A DNA stretch of 64,000 bases from assembly GCF_009296315.1 (NCBI RefSeq), contig NZ_WHLY01000002.1:2666001-2730000 (forward strand), given 5' to 3'. Below the pieces are notes generated by a model, which saw nothing but the letters and a program-made list of their open reading frames with translations, was not told the origin of the DNA and searched no databases. The translations under genes and the position numbers were made by a program. The stretch is from Salmonirosea aquatica (GTDB lineage Bacteria > Bacteroidota > Bacteroidia > Cytophagales > Spirosomataceae). Shown in pieces: positions 1-9,505 of the stretch (its first letter is position 1; each line of letters begins with the position of its first letter).

Positions 1-47
1 CTTTGCGACTTTTCAAGTGGAAGTTTAAACTTGTCGCATAAGGTCAT

Positions 48-80
48 AAAAAAAGTCCCATCCATAGGGAATGAGACTTT
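48..80 (-). terminator. Intrinsic terminator of the tRNA-Gln transcript
   Basis: Read on the minus strand, positions 80-69 pair with 63-52 in a 12-bp stem containing two G-U pairs. The loop is 5 nt and a run of U (plus-strand A at 48-54) follows. It begins 8 bases past the 3' end of the tRNA, which is where a factor-independent terminator is expected. Confidence 0.7.
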
Positions 81-88
81 ACCTTCTG

Positions 89-159
89 TTGGCGGGCAAG
101 GATTCGAACCCTGACTAAGAGAACCAAAATCTCCTGTGCTACCTTTACACCACCTGCCA
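89..159 (-). tRNA. tRNA-Gln (anticodon UUG)
   Basis: Read on the minus strand, the 71-nt stretch folds as a cloverleaf. The acceptor stem is TGGCAGG against CCCGCCA with one A-C mismatch. The D arm is GTG/CAC with a GGTAG-containing loop. The anticodon stem GGAGA/TCTCT encloses the loop TTTTGGT, which gives anticodon TTG. The T arm is CAGGG-TTCGAAT-CCTTG. The UUG anticodon reads CAA glutamine codons. CCA is not encoded. A terminator hairpin follows directly, so it is probably a single-gene transcript. Confidence 0.93.
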
Positions 160-224
160 ATCCTGAAATGGTGGTGCAAAAGTAAGGGGAATGGTATTCT
201 GTGTCAAGTAATACCTGAAAAAAA

Positions 225-1100
225 TTACAGACCTGCGGTTTCCACCTCGCTGGCTATCTTTCGCACCAAACCCTGTAGTACTTTTCCGGGTCCACACTCA
301 ACGAAAGAAGTAGCACCGTCGGCTACCATTCTCTCGACGGATTGGGTCCAGCGAACGGGGGCCGTGAGTTGGGCAATCAGATTGGTCTTGATCGAGTCAA
401 TATCGGTTGAGGGACAAGCCGTAACGTTTTGGTAAATCGGGCAACGGGGAGGTTGTAAGCGGGTTTGCTCAATGGCCTTCGCTAATTCCTCGCGGGCAGG
501 CTCCATGAGGGGCGAATGAAACGCGCCGCCGACCGGCAATGGTAGTGCGCGCTTAGCACCGGCCTCTTTCAATTTTTCGCATGCGATCCGGATACCCTCC
601 ATGGTACCCGAAATAACAACCTGGCCCGGACAATTATAGTTGGCCGGAACGATGATTTCGTCTTTAATCGAAGCGCACACCTCTTCTATGACTTCATCAG
701 GAAGCCCCAGAATGGCCGCCATCGTAGAAGGCTGTATTTCACAGGCTTTCTGCATGGCATCAGCGCGCTGAGCTACCAGTTTCAGGCCATCCTCAAAAGA
801 TAGTCCTCCCGCCGCCACCAGGGCGGAGAATTCACCCAGAGAGTGGCCTGCTACCATGGCGGGGTCAAAATTGGGCGTCACGGTAGCCAGTACCACGGAA
901 TGCAGAAATATGGCGGGTTGGGTTACGTTAGTCTGTTTGAGTTCTTCATCCGTACCTTCAAACATGATCCGGGTAAGCTCGAAGTCCAGGATTTTATTGG
1001 CCTGTTCGAAGAGATGCTGAGCCTGAGATGAAGATTGGTATAAGTCCGCACCCATACCTTTGAATTGAGATCCCTGGCCGGGAAAAACGTATGCCTTCAT
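225..1100 (-). CDS. fabD: Malonyl-CoA:ACP transacylase FabD
   Basis: Transfers malonyl from CoA to acyl carrier protein, the step that feeds type II fatty acid synthesis in the cytoplasm. The 291-residue length is usual for FabD. Visible motifs are the N-terminal GQGSQ (8-12), the nucleophile elbow GHSLGE with Ser87, Arg112 in the QRADAMQ segment that holds the malonyl carboxylate, and His195 in GAFHSPLM as the second catalytic residue. It lies between the tRNA-Gln and a DCC-family gene on the same strand, with 166 bp upstream in which I see no clear promoter. It is not in a fab cluster here, so expression is probably monocistronic. Identity is secure from the intact catalytic set. Confidence 0.95.
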   Translation of the reverse strand: MKAYVFPGQGSQFKGMGADLYQSSSQAQHLFEQANKILDFELTRIMFEGTDEELKQTNVTQPAIFLHSVVLATVTPNFDPAMVAGHSLGEFSALVAAGGLSFEDGLKLVAQRADAMQKACEIQPSTMAAILGLPDEVIEEVCASIKDEIIVPANYNCPGQVVISGTMEGIRIACEKLKEAGAKRALPLPVGGAFHSPLMEPAREELAKAIEQTRLQPPRCPIYQNVTACPSTDIDSIKTNLIAQLTAPVRWTQSVERMVADGATSFVECGPGKVLQGLVRKIASEVETAGL

Positions 1101-1266
1101 ATTACGTGTTAATTGTGACGGGGTCCGTTACGCCGGAGCGGCCCGTACGATGATAGGATAAGTGAATAGATCGAATGTTAACTGTCCCATTTTTGGAAAC
1201 GATACGAGCTAACAAGGCCAATAAAGCATTATTCTCCTATTCTATCAAATACCCCCCCAAATTGGT

Positions 1267-1656
1267 TCACAGAAAACGAGCGCGTAATTGGGGGGTAGGC
1301 AGGCGGCATTCCGTACGTTTGCCAAACCAGCGGTACCTATTTTGGGCTATGCGGGTATAGAGCCAATCGCGCCAGGCACGGGGTATTATTCTGAAACCAT
1401 ACAGGAGCGACCACCCTCCGCCCAGTAGTTTCATTACTTCCACCGCGGCCTCCGATTTCTGGTAGGGTTTCCCGTTCACTAATAGAATAAAACTGTCGTA
1501 GTCCTGCGCGAGAAGACCCAAACGTTGGAGTACTACTTTGCCGGCTTCGGATTGCAGGGAGGCAAATTTTAGCCTCCCTTTCTTGTCCCGATCAATCAAG
1601 AAATTGACGGCGCTATTGCACAGATTACACACGCCATCAAAATATACCACATTCAT
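1267..1656 (-). CDS. DCC-family thiol-disulfide oxidoreductase (DUF393)
   Basis: A 129-residue protein of the DUF393/DCC family, named for the conserved D-x-x-C-x-x-C motif near the N terminus. Here it is DGVCNLC, followed by a typical FLIDRDKKGRLKFASLQS segment. The CxxC pair suggests thioredoxin-like redox activity, but no substrate is established for the family. Its ATG shares an A with the TGA stop of the upstream T9SS gene (1656-1658), so the two are probably co-transcribed and translationally coupled. The upstream gene is frameshifted, but its sorting-domain frame still runs to this stop. No signal peptide is visible, so it is probably cytoplasmic. Confidence 0.85.
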   Translation of the reverse strand: MNVVYFDGVCNLCNSAVNFLIDRDKKGRLKFASLQSEAGKVVLQRLGLLAQDYDSFILLVNGKPYQKSEAAVEVMKLLGGGWSLLYGFRIIPRAWRDWLYTRIAQNRYRWFGKRTECRLPTPQLRARFL

Positions 1657-2072
1657 CAGCGCAGCAATTGAATCCAGCCTTTCAGGATCAGGGGTTGCCC
1701 CGGCCTGACGACCGATTCGAAGGTCACGCTGGCTTCATAGTAGTACTGGCCAGCAGCGGCGTCCTGTCCGCCGGTGGTCTTGCCGTTCCAGTTAATGTCC
1801 AGATCGGTCGTTTCAAACACTTTTACCCCCCAGCGATTGTAGACTCTGAACGTAACAGTTTCTATAAAGGTAGGGCAGTTCAGTGGCTTGAAAGTATCGT
1901 TTTTCCCATCGCCATTCGGAGTAAACACATTGGGCAGGGCAAACTGGGGACAGTTGTCCTTGCATACCAGGTTACTCGGCGCACTTTCATTGCCATAGCG
2001 GTTCACCGCCGTCACGTAGTAGCATCCCGCAAAGGAACTGAGGCCGGAGTGAGCATACGTAGTTGCCGGGGG
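1656..2072 (-). pseudogene. C-terminal T9SS type B sorting domain, out of frame with its own gene
   Basis: This frame encodes the end of the large secreted protein upstream. It holds a short Fn3-like tail (CYYVTAVNRYGNES) and then the gliding-motility-associated C-terminal domain, with the hallmark NVFTPNGDGKND and a YNRWG segment. The type IX secretion system uses this domain to export proteins across the outer membrane. It is separated from the main reading frame (2012-4564) by a missing base in a run of six G on the plus strand (2068-2073). Seven would restore one continuous protein of about 969 residues. There is no independent start signal, so I read it as a detached exon-like fragment of one gene and not as a separate gene. 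Confidence 0.75.
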
Positions 2073-4564
2073 GTAGGTGGAGGCAACACGGACGTGAGCA
2101 ACGCCGGGGTTTCATCGGCATAACGGGCGTAGTATATATTGTAGCTCACTACATTAGGGTCACAATCGTTACCCTGTGCATTTTTGGCCGGATACACCCA
2201 CGACAGATTATTGGTAAAAGTTGTCTGATTGCAATATTCGTCGGGCGCTATCTGGCTGCAATCCAGCGTATCCAGGCTCAACACGGGCGGACAGGGCTTG
2301 ATGGTATCAAGTGGTGCCACGCAAATCTTCTGCGAGAAGTTCAGCAGGATGGCGGGTTTGATCCGCTCGTTACCGTAGGTACCTACCGTCTCTACCCGAT
2401 AGCAGTACACCGAGTCGGCGGACAGTGTCACATTCACGGTACCATCGGCAGTATATTTATCGGTACCGTCGTCGAGGTAGGTGAATGTCTGGGGACCTTG
2501 CACGGCTACTTCGGCAATCTGGTTGTAAGTACCTGGCCTACCCGGATTTTCCCGGTAAACCCTATGACGCTGGTTGGTATTCATCCAGGGTACGTTAGCC
2601 TCCCATTGCAGCCTGACCTGCCGCGATTGGGCCTGTCCCTGCTCCAGACGGACGCTGCTGGCGGGTTCACTGGTATCCAGCTTGACGAGGGTACCATTCT
2701 GCGTGAAATAGTATTCCAGCTGATAGCGGTACGCATTAGCTGTCGTATTCAGATCCTTATCCACAAACAGTGTGTCGGGCTGGCCGGGCTGCAAGGTTGT
2801 GTTTATTGTAGCCACAAGCGTAAAGTTAGTACCGGTAAGGCCCGTGGCGCGGAAAAGCCGGTATTGCGAAGGCCCTTCCAAAGTAGCCGGATCTACGCCG
2901 ATTGGGCGCGTCCATTTCACGGTGATGATCCCGCTGGTGGTGCTGGTCGAATCTACGGTCACGTTGGTAATGACAGGTACCAGTAGGGGCAGATCCAGAC
3001 AGAATTCTGCCGAAGGCAAGCTACTGCCCCCGCCGTTGAGGTAGCCCGGTTCGTCGATGTTGGCACCGGGCCGCGGGAATTCCACTACGAGGCGGTAGCT
3101 ATATTTCACGCCACGCCGCAGTCCCTGCGCATTGTTATTGTCCACAAAGGCATTCGTGCCTACGGGTACGCGGCCTACTTCTATATAGCCCAGGCCGGGA
3201 GGTAGGCCGGGCTGACAGGCATCGGCCTGGTAGTCAGAACATCCTTCTTTTCGATAGATAACTACCTGAGCACCGGGGACCTGGCACTGGTAATTATTCC
3301 AGGTGAGACGGAAGGCCCGGCCCGAAGCATCCGCGGTAGGAGTAGCCTGCAGGTTTTGTGGGCGGGGACCGTACACCCGTATTCGGAAGGTCTTGATATC
3401 CACGAGTTTCCGGAAGAGCGACGGATTTGGAAAATTCGGCCCGGCGTTATCTTCCACCTTGAAAAGTACATCGTAAGGCTCTAACCGGATGTGGTCACAA
3501 CTGGTCTGCCAACGGAATACACCTCCTGCCTCACCCAGCGGATTGGGCTGATTGGCGATAAATTGGGCTACCTGCGGATCAATCAGGTCAGTACGGTACA
3601 CCCCACCGCTGGTGGTCAGAATCAGACGGTCTCCGTTCTTGTCAGTCGCTTTAATCACCTGCTGAATGAGGGTACCCGCCTCCACGCACAGATCGGGGAT
3701 CGAGTCGAGCTTAGGCCGATCGTTGCGGGCCTCTACGACGATAATCTGCATATCCCGTACAATCTCCCCAATTTTGATTCCGTTACGCCATTCTTCCACG
3801 ACAAAAGCCACGTTGTAGTAGCCCGGAATCGATGGCGAATCCCAGCTAAGGTCGCCTGTTATGGCATCGATCCCAAAAGTCGCCGGAATTTGTCCGTCCT
3901 CCGTCATGCCCGGCGACGTGGAGCCTGGCAGCTGAACCCGGTTAGGGTCCATGTATTGCACATTCGTACCGCCCGGACGACCCGGCACGCCTTGCTGCGG
4001 CACCACCAGGCGGTACGCCAGGCTATCGCCGTCGGCATCGTAGGCATTCGGGTTGTGAATGTATTTTTGTCCCACCGCAGCCAGGTCAATCGGAGCATTC
4101 AGCAACACCGGCGTACGGTTCTGGCCCAGGCTGGCATTGATGACGAGGGTACTTTTTACATAAAAGCTAAGCTCCTGCGTAGGGGGCGGGCCAATGTTCA
4201 GCACATTGTTATTGCGCTTATCGAGGTTGGTGGAAATCTCGAACCGTCCGGGCGCGGGAAAGGTATAGGTAAACGTATATTCGTTCCGCGTGGTGTTGTT
4301 CCCAATATCGGTGATGGGCATTTTGCGGGGTACCTTGAAGGGACCGACGCTCCCAATGAAGAACTCGACATCCACCTGCGCATCAGCGGCCGGTTTCCCA
4401 TTTTGAATATCAAAATAGCCGGTGAAGGTGATTTCATAGGTCAGCGAGGTGCTTGATATCCGCTTGGCCGTAATCTCGCCGGCTCGCACGTGCGTGGCTC
4501 GGGCCTCGTATACAGACAGAATCAGGGATAGGAAAAAAAATATCGAGCGTATTAGTGGGCGCAT
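2012..4564 (-). CDS. Large secreted T9SS cargo protein, N-terminal part (frameshifted)
   Basis: This 850-residue frame starts with a signal peptide (MRPLIRSIFFFLSLILS, cleavage probably near ARA-THV). The THVRAGEI beginning is seen in Bacteroidota surface proteins that carry gliding-motility C-terminal domains. The rest is beta-rich, with cadherin/Ig-like and several fibronectin-III-like segments. The last 20 or so residues in this frame are unnatural, because the frame shifts in the C6 tract at 2068-2073 and the expected continuation lies in the next frame, ending in a type B sorting domain. If the shift is real, the protein would lack its T9SS export signal and stay periplasmic. Its ligand is unknown; adhesion is plausible but unproven. 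Confidence 0.8.
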   Translation of the reverse strand: MRPLIRSIFFFLSLILSVYEARATHVRAGEITAKRISSTSLTYEITFTGYFDIQNGKPAADAQVDVEFFIGSVGPFKVPRKMPITDIGNNTTRNEYTFTYTFPAPGRFEISTNLDKRNNNVLNIGPPPTQELSFYVKSTLVINASLGQNRTPVLLNAPIDLAAVGQKYIHNPNAYDADGDSLAYRLVVPQQGVPGRPGGTNVQYMDPNRVQLPGSTSPGMTEDGQIPATFGIDAITGDLSWDSPSIPGYYNVAFVVEEWRNGIKIGEIVRDMQIIVVEARNDRPKLDSIPDLCVEAGTLIQQVIKATDKNGDRLILTTSGGVYRTDLIDPQVAQFIANQPNPLGEAGGVFRWQTSCDHIRLEPYDVLFKVEDNAGPNFPNPSLFRKLVDIKTFRIRVYGPRPQNLQATPTADASGRAFRLTWNNYQCQVPGAQVVIYRKEGCSDYQADACQPGLPPGLGYIEVGRVPVGTNAFVDNNNAQGLRRGVKYSYRLVVEFPRPGANIDEPGYLNGGGSSLPSAEFCLDLPLLVPVITNVTVDSTSTTSGIITVKWTRPIGVDPATLEGPSQYRLFRATGLTGTNFTLVATINTTLQPGQPDTLFVDKDLNTTANAYRYQLEYYFTQNGTLVKLDTSEPASSVRLEQGQAQSRQVRLQWEANVPWMNTNQRHRVYRENPGRPGTYNQIAEVAVQGPQTFTYLDDGTDKYTADGTVNVTLSADSVYCYRVETVGTYGNERIKPAILLNFSQKICVAPLDTIKPCPPVLSLDTLDCSQIAPDEYCNQTTFTNNLSWVYPAKNAQGNDCDPNVVSYNIYYARYADETPALLTSVLPPPTPRQLRMLTPASVPLRDATT

Positions 4565-4787
4565 GAATTAGGGCTGCTTAACTGAATCAATATTACCTTG
4601 AACGAAAAAGAAAGAAAAAAATATGTACTCGTCCGTTTTTTCAAAAGTGAATGTACCCATTTTTTCCGAATTCGGAATTTTCATCAGAGCTACAAATCAA
4701 AACAAATATTTCAAACAGACGGTTAGCATTCAAAATCTTAAAATCATTATAAATTGATCGCTTTCGTGCAAAATAGAAAGCCTTTTA

Positions 4788-4818
4788 TTGTGTCGGATAC
4801 GTTTGTCCCGTACCTTTG
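4788..4818 (+). promoter_or_regulatory. Bacteroidota-type promoter for sdhCAB
   Basis: TACCTTTG at 4811-4818 matches the -7 consensus TAnnTTTG, and a TTG at 4788-4790 lies 20 bases upstream in the -33 position. Transcription would start near 4824, about 45 nt before the sdhC ATG. The rest of the 4565-4869 divergent gap is AT-rich. I see no other clear element there and no recognisable promoter for the minus-strand gene. Confidence 0.65.
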
Positions 4819-4869
4819 AAAGGTTATAGTACCATCTAATTTTTGCACTCAATTCTAACGCGTTTTGCT

Positions 4870-5658
4870 ATGTCGTGGCTAACACAAACGTTATCAAGTT
4901 CCATCGGTAAAAAGTTAATTATGGCTCTTACGGGCCTTTTTCTATGCACTTTTCTCATTGTACACGTAACGGGTAATCTGCAGCTTTTCAAGCCCGATCA
5001 GGGGCTATCGTTCAATACGTATACGGTTTTCATGACCACCAATCCGTTCATCAAAACAATCTCGTACGGTCTGTATGCATTCATTCTGATTCATGCGTTC
5101 GACGGCCTTTACCTGGCTTACAAAAACCGTCAGGCGCGTGGAAAAAAAGGGTACGCTACGGTCAATAATCAAAGTACCTGGGCCAGCCGGAACATGGGCA
5201 TTCTGGGTACCATTCTGTTGGTGTACCTGGTGGTACATATGGGCGATTTCTGGTACGAATACAAGTTTGGCCACCTACCTTTCAAAGAGTACACCATCGA
5301 CTTGTCCGAAGGTACCATCCTTCAAACCAGGCAGATGCCCGATGGTTTTATCCTCAACAGCAAGATGGAGGAACGTCTGAGCGACGACAATCAGAGCAAG
5401 ACCGTCATTGTGAAAGACCTCTACCGCGAAGCGGAGTCTTCTTTTTCCAACCCCCTGCTGGTGCTGTTCTACGTACTGAGTATGGCGGCGGTGTCCTTTC
5501 ACCTGGTGCACGGATTCCGTTCGGCCTGGCAAACGCTAGGGGCCAATCACCCTAAGTACAATCCGCTCTTTAATTTTCTGGGAGTATGGCTATTTGCCAT
5601 CATCATTCCGATAGCCTTTGCGGCTATGCCGGTATATTTTTACTTAAAACAACTCTAG
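4870..5658 (+). CDS. sdhC: Succinate dehydrogenase cytochrome b subunit
   Basis: The di-heme membrane anchor of complex II (succinate:quinone oxidoreductase), which passes electrons from the SdhAB head to quinone. The 262-residue protein has five hydrophobic segments and candidate axial histidines at H32, H75, H123 and H211/H214. This is the single-polypeptide b558 type used by Bacteroidota and Bacillus, not the two-subunit enterobacterial anchor. I start at ATG 4870 (MSWLTQ); an in-frame TTG at 4843 would add nine residues but lies too close to the predicted transcription start. It is the first gene of the sdhCAB operon. Confidence 0.93.
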   Translation: MSWLTQTLSSSIGKKLIMALTGLFLCTFLIVHVTGNLQLFKPDQGLSFNTYTVFMTTNPFIKTISYGLYAFILIHAFDGLYLAYKNRQARGKKGYATVNNQSTWASRNMGILGTILLVYLVVHMGDFWYEYKFGHLPFKEYTIDLSEGTILQTRQMPDGFILNSKMEERLSDDNQSKTVIVKDLYREAESSFSNPLLVLFYVLSMAAVSFHLVHGFRSAWQTLGANHPKYNPLFNFLGVWLFAIIIPIAFAAMPVYFYLKQL

Positions 5659-5661
5659 TCA

Positions 5662-5736
5662 GTTGAAAATTGAAAATGAAAATTGAAAATGAAATTAATA
5701 GTCTCACTTTCAATTTTCATTTTTCAACTTTCAATT
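5662..5736. repeat. AT-rich inverted repeat built of TTGAAAAT words
   Basis: The sdhC-sdhA gap consists of the word TTGAAAAT or TGAAAATG repeated on the left (5663-5694). Its complement TTTCAATTTTCAT is repeated on the right (5708-5735), so the whole stretch can fold on itself. A related element lies at 24291-24338. It may be a dispersed intergenic repeat or a processing/attenuation hairpin between the two cistrons. Confidence 0.65.
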
Positions 5737-5758
5737 TGCTTTTCCAAACAAGAGCAAT

Positions 5759-7747
5759 ATGTCAACTTCACCAAAATTGGATTCTAAAATCCCGGCCGGG
5801 CCACTGGAAAGTAAGTGGACCAAGTATAAATCGTCCGTACCCCTGGTAAACCCGTCCAATAAGCGGCGCATCGAAGTGATAGTGGTAGGTACCGGCCTGG
5901 CCGGGGCTTCAGCGGCGGCTTCCCTGGCTGAAATGGGTTATCAGGTCAAAGCCTTCTGTTTCCAGGATTCTCCCCGTCGGGCCCACTCCATCGCGGCCCA
6001 GGGCGGCATCAATGCGGCCAAGAACTATCAGAACGACGGCGACTCCATCTACCGGCTTTTTTATGATACCGTCAAAGGGGGCGACTACCGCTCGCGGGAA
6101 GCGAATGTGTACCGTCTGTCCGAAGTATCGGGTAGCATCATTGACCAATGTGTGGCCCAGGGGGTACCCTTTGCCCGGGAGTATGGCGGCTTGCTTTCCA
6201 ACCGCTCCTTTGGTGGAGTGCAGGTGCAGCGGACGTTTTACGCTGCCGGCCAAACTGGCCAACAACTTTTGCTCGGTGCCTATTCGGCCCTGCAACGGCA
6301 GGTAGGTATCGGAGCCGTACAGCTGTATACGCGCCACGAAATGCTGGATGTGGTAAAAATTGATGGTAAATGCCGGGGGATCATCGCCCGCAACCTGGTC
6401 ACGGGCGAGATCGAACGCCATTCGGGGCACGCGGTGTTGCTTTGTTCAGGCGGCTACGGCAACGTATTTTACCTATCGACCAACGCCATGGGCTGCAATG
6501 TAACGGCGGCGTGGCGCGCGCACCGACGCGGCGCTTTTTTTGGCAACCCCTGCTTTACCCAAATCCACCCTACCTGTATTCCCGTATCGGGCGAACATCA
6601 GTCGAAACTCACCCTGATGTCGGAATCGCTCCGGAACGACGGGCGTATTTGGGTACCCAAAAAACAAGACGATAACCGCCCGGCCAATCAAATTCCCGAA
6701 GCCGAGCGCGATTACTACCTGGAACGCCGCTATCCCGCCTTCGGCAACCTGGTGCCCCGCGACATTGCCTCGCGTGCCGCCAAGGAGCGTTGCGACGCAG
6801 GCTATGGGGTAGGACCTTCCAAAATGGCAGTTTATCTCGACTATGCTTCGGCCATCAACCGCTACGGCCACGCGGAAGCCAATAAAAACAACATAGACAA
6901 CCCCTCGGAAGAACAAATCAGGGAACTGGGCAAGGAGGTCGTAAAAGAAAAATACGGCAACCTGTTCGATATGTACAAGCAGATTACCGGCGAAGATCCC
7001 TATGAGGTACCTATGCGGATTTATCCGGCGGTACACTACACCATGGGCGGTTTGTGGGTAGATTACAATCTGATGACCACCGTGCCGGGCCTGTATGCTC
7101 TGGGCGAAGCCAACTTCTCCGACCACGGAGCCAACCGCCTGGGCGCTTCGGCGCTGATGCAGGGGCTGGCTGACGGCTACTTTGTAGTACCCTACACCAT
7201 CGGCGCCTACCTGGCCGGAGAAATCCGTACCGGTGCCATCCCGACCGACCATGAGGCATTTGTGCAGGCGGAGAAGGATGTGAAAGACAAAATCTCCAAG
7301 CTATTATCGGTACAGGGAAAAACCTCTCCCGAACATTTCCACCGCGAGTTGGGTAAAATCATGTGGGACAAGTGCGGTATGGCCCGTAATGCCAAAGACC
7401 TGCAGGATGCCATTATGGAAATCAGGGCTCTGCGCAAGCGGTTTTGGGAAGATGTACGGGTGATGGGGTCGGCCGATGAACTGAATCCCGAACTGGACAA
7501 AGCCAGCCGGGTAGCCGACTTTATGGAACTGGGCGAACTCATGTGCCAGGATGCTCTGGACCGTAACGAATCATGCGGCGGTCACTTCCGCGAGGAGTAC
7601 CAAACCGAAGAGGGTGAAGCCCTGCGCGACGACGAAAACTACATGTACGTGTCGGCCTGGGAATATAAAGGCGACAGTGATTGGGAGCTTCACAAGGAAG
7701 AACTCGAATATGAAAACATCAAGATCGCGCAACGGAGTTATAAGTAA
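5759..7747 (+). CDS. sdhA: Succinate dehydrogenase flavoprotein subunit
   Basis: The catalytic subunit of complex II, which oxidises succinate to fumarate in the TCA cycle with covalent FAD at the cytoplasmic face of the membrane. The 662 residues fit the Bacillus/Bacteroidota subfamily. The FAD-binding [11 protein letters not shown] fold is at about 43-53. The flavin-attachment segment is [11 protein letters not shown], with His76 as the likely 8-alpha-histidyl ligand. Substrate-binding and capping-domain segments include [11 protein letters not shown] and [11 protein letters not shown]. The middle gene of sdhCAB, it has 100 bp of inverted repeat before it and 121 bp after it. Nothing about the sequence is unusual. 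Confidence 0.96.
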   Translation: MSTSPKLDSKIPAGPLESKWTKYKSSVPLVNPSNKRRIEVIVVGTGLAGASAAASLAEMGYQVKAFCFQDSPRRAHSIAAQGGINAAKNYQNDGDSIYRLFYDTVKGGDYRSREANVYRLSEVSGSIIDQCVAQGVPFAREYGGLLSNRSFGGVQVQRTFYAAGQTGQQLLLGAYSALQRQVGIGAVQLYTRHEMLDVVKIDGKCRGIIARNLVTGEIERHSGHAVLLCSGGYGNVFYLSTNAMGCNVTAAWRAHRRGAFFGNPCFTQIHPTCIPVSGEHQSKLTLMSESLRNDGRIWVPKKQDDNRPANQIPEAERDYYLERRYPAFGNLVPRDIASRAAKERCDAGYGVGPSKMAVYLDYASAINRYGHAEANKNNIDNPSEEQIRELGKEVVKEKYGNLFDMYKQITGEDPYEVPMRIYPAVHYTMGGLWVDYNLMTTVPGLYALGEANFSDHGANRLGASALMQGLADGYFVVPYTIGAYLAGEIRTGAIPTDHEAFVQAEKDVKDKISKLLSVQGKTSPEHFHRELGKIMWDKCGMARNAKDLQDAIMEIRALRKRFWEDVRVMGSADELNPELDKASRVADFMELGELMCQDALDRNESCGGHFREEYQTEEGEALRDDENYMYVSAWEYKGDSDWELHKEELEYENIKIAQRSYK

Positions 7748-7868
7748 AGAGTTTATGAGTTTATGCGTTGAAGGTTGAGTGAGAATTCCGCAGAATACCA
7801 AGAGGAATAAGTTACGTTAACTTTTGACGCCGTGGGGCGCCCCGCGTTAACCTTTTACCCCCAAAAAA

Positions 7869-8636
7869 ATGTCAGCAGAAAACATGAACCTCACGCTGAA
7901 AGTGTGGAGACAAAAAAATAAAAATTCCGAGGGTGGATTTGAGTCCTATTCCCTCCAAAACATATCGCCGGACATGTCCTTCCTGGAAATGATCGACGTA
8001 CTGAACGAGCAGCTCGTGCACGATAATAAGGAACCCATCGCTTTTGATCATGACTGTCGCGAGGGAATCTGCGGAATGTGCTCAATGCACATCAACGGCC
8101 GCCCGCACGGACCACTCAAAGGGGTAGCTACCTGCCAGCTGCACATGCGTTCGTTCAACGACGGCGACACAATTGTGGTGGAACCCTGGCGGGCGGCAGC
8201 CTTTCCGGTAGTTAAAGACCTGGTTGTGGACCGCTCTGCCTTCGACCGGATTATTTCGGCTGGCGGCTTCGTATCCGTTAATACGGGTAATGCCCAGGAC
8301 GCCAATAGCCTTCCCATCGCGAAGGAGGACGCCGACGAAGCCTTCATGGCGGCGGCCTGTATTGGTTGTGGGGCGTGTGTAGCGGCTTGCAAGAACGCCT
8401 CGGCGATGCTCTTTACCTCGGCCAAAATTTCGCAATTGGCTCTCCTGCCCCAAGGGCAGGCCGAACGCAAGATCCGCGCCGAAAAGATGGTAGCTCAAAT
8501 GGATTCCGAAGGCTTTGGGGCCTGTACCAATACCGGCGCTTGCTCGGCCGAATGTCCCAAGGAGATTTCCATGGAAAATATCGCTCGCATGAACCGCGAG
8601 TACCTGGGTGCGAAGATTACATCGAGCCGGGTATAG
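7869..8636 (+). CDS. sdhB: Succinate dehydrogenase iron-sulfur subunit
   Basis: Carries electrons from the flavin of SdhA to the hemes of SdhC. The 255-residue protein shows all three cluster sites. The [2Fe-2S] ligands are in the ferredoxin domain (C63, C68, C71, C89). The C-terminal [11 protein letters not shown] segment (C164, C167, C170, C174) and the C219/C225/C229 group provide ligands for the [4Fe-4S] and [3Fe-4S] clusters. It is the last gene of the operon and is followed by a strong terminator. The upstream gap holds a GC-rich palindrome (7834-7843) inside a short intergenic repeat. Confidence 0.96.
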   Translation: MSAENMNLTLKVWRQKNKNSEGGFESYSLQNISPDMSFLEMIDVLNEQLVHDNKEPIAFDHDCREGICGMCSMHINGRPHGPLKGVATCQLHMRSFNDGDTIVVEPWRAAAFPVVKDLVVDRSAFDRIISAGGFVSVNTGNAQDANSLPIAKEDADEAFMAAACIGCGACVAACKNASAMLFTSAKISQLALLPQGQAERKIRAEKMVAQMDSEGFGACTNTGACSAECPKEISMENIARMNREYLGAKITSSRV

Positions 8637-8693
8637 GTAGGAGATAGGTATTCAGCGAATTGCTGCTGGTTAATACTTTATTCTGAACTAATT

Positions 8694-8735
8694 AAAACAG
8701 AAAAGCCGACCAAAATTGGTCGGCTTTTCTGTTTT
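8694..8735. terminator. Bidirectional terminator between sdhB and ompH
   Basis: Perfect 20-bp inverted repeat (8694-8713 with 8716-8735). It has an A-rich left edge and a T-rich right edge, so it works as hairpin plus U-tract on either strand. It sits between convergent genes, as expected for a shared terminator. Confidence 0.88.
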
Positions 8736-8779
8736 ACTCAATATTAAAAGCGAACAGCCCTGAGCCAATGGCTTAAAAA

Positions 8780-9406
8780 TTATTTTTTCGCCGTCGAATC
8801 TTTTTTGGCTTCGCCGGCTTTGCTTTTTTCTTTGTATTCGTTATTCAGGCCATCCAGTATTTTCTGGGTCACATTAAGATCTGAATTGGCAAACAAAATA
8901 CCGCCACCTTTCGAGTAGCCCAGTACGTACTCATACTCGTTATCCTTGTTGTACTTCTCGATGTATTTATAAATCAAATCGTACAGTTCATTGTTCTTAT
9001 CCGCTTCCTGCTGTGCCAAGGTTTGCGCCTGGCGGTCGCGGTAAGCGATCAGATCCTGTTGCTTCTTTCCCAGCTGCGCCTCAGTGGCACGTGCCTGGTC
9101 GAGCGTCATGGTTTGGGCTTTCTGTTGGAAAAACTGAATTTCGTTTTCCAGTGAACGTCCCCGGTTGGCCAGGTCGTTTTCTAATTGGTAACGCTTGCTT
9201 TCGAGTTCCTTGCGGGTATCGTCAAAAAAAGCGTAGTTTTTCAAAAGGGTATCCACTTGCACATACACGATGCGGCGACCCTGTACGCCCGTGGAGTCAG
9301 CGCCCGAAAAAGAAGAGGACTTGCCGCCCGAGAAGTGCAAAAAGAATAGCACGAGCACGGCTACAGTCAGGATAGCATTCCAGATAAGGGAGGTATTGTT
9401 GTTCAC
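8780..9406 (-). CDS. OmpH/Skp-family periplasmic chaperone
   Basis: A 208-residue protein with one N-terminal hydrophobic segment (about 9-25), a linker, and then a long charged helical stretch with coiled-coil character (YAFFDDTRKELESKRYQLEN onward). This is the architecture of the Skp/OmpH family, whose members hold unfolded outer-membrane proteins in the periplasm. The hydrophobic segment has no clear cleavage site, so the protein may stay anchored in the inner membrane. The C terminus is lysine-rich. A TATCTTTG promoter box and a palindromic leader lie upstream. No bam gene is nearby. Confidence 0.82.
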   Translation of the reverse strand: MNNNTSLIWNAILTVAVLVLFFLHFSGGKSSSFSGADSTGVQGRRIVYVQVDTLLKNYAFFDDTRKELESKRYQLENDLANRGRSLENEIQFFQQKAQTMTLDQARATEAQLGKKQQDLIAYRDRQAQTLAQQEADKNNELYDLIYKYIEKYNKDNEYEYVLGYSKGGGILFANSDLNVTQKILDGLNNEYKEKSKAGEAKKDSTAKK

Positions 9407-9438
9407 GTTGTTGAATAATGAATGAAAAATAAGATACC

Positions 9439-9457
9439 GGGGAATAGCCTATTCCCC
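9439..9457. repeat. Palindrome in the ompH leader
   Basis: GGGGAATAG-C-CTATTCCCC is a perfect 9-bp inverted repeat with a one-base centre. It lies between the predicted transcription start and the ompH ATG, 33-51 nt before the start codon. It could be an RNA hairpin at the 5' end of the leader or a dimeric-regulator operator. Confidence 0.5.
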
Positions 9458-9466
9458 AAGGAGCCG

Positions 9467-9474
9467 CAAAGATA
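9467..9474 (-). promoter_or_regulatory. -7 box (TATCTTTG) upstream of ompH
   Basis: On the minus strand TATCTTTG fits TAnnTTTG exactly and lies 61 bases upstream of the ompH ATG. No convincing TTG -33 box is seen at the usual distance, so confidence is moderate. Confidence 0.45.
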
Positions 9475-9505
9475 GTAATTTGTAAATCAAGCCCTATACA
9501 GCGGG

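Noticed and set aside
3491-4456. Long open frame opposite the T9SS cargo gene (321 residues)
   Set aside because: It lies wholly inside a well-supported gene on the other strand, has no start context, and its composition is the complement of a codon-biased frame.
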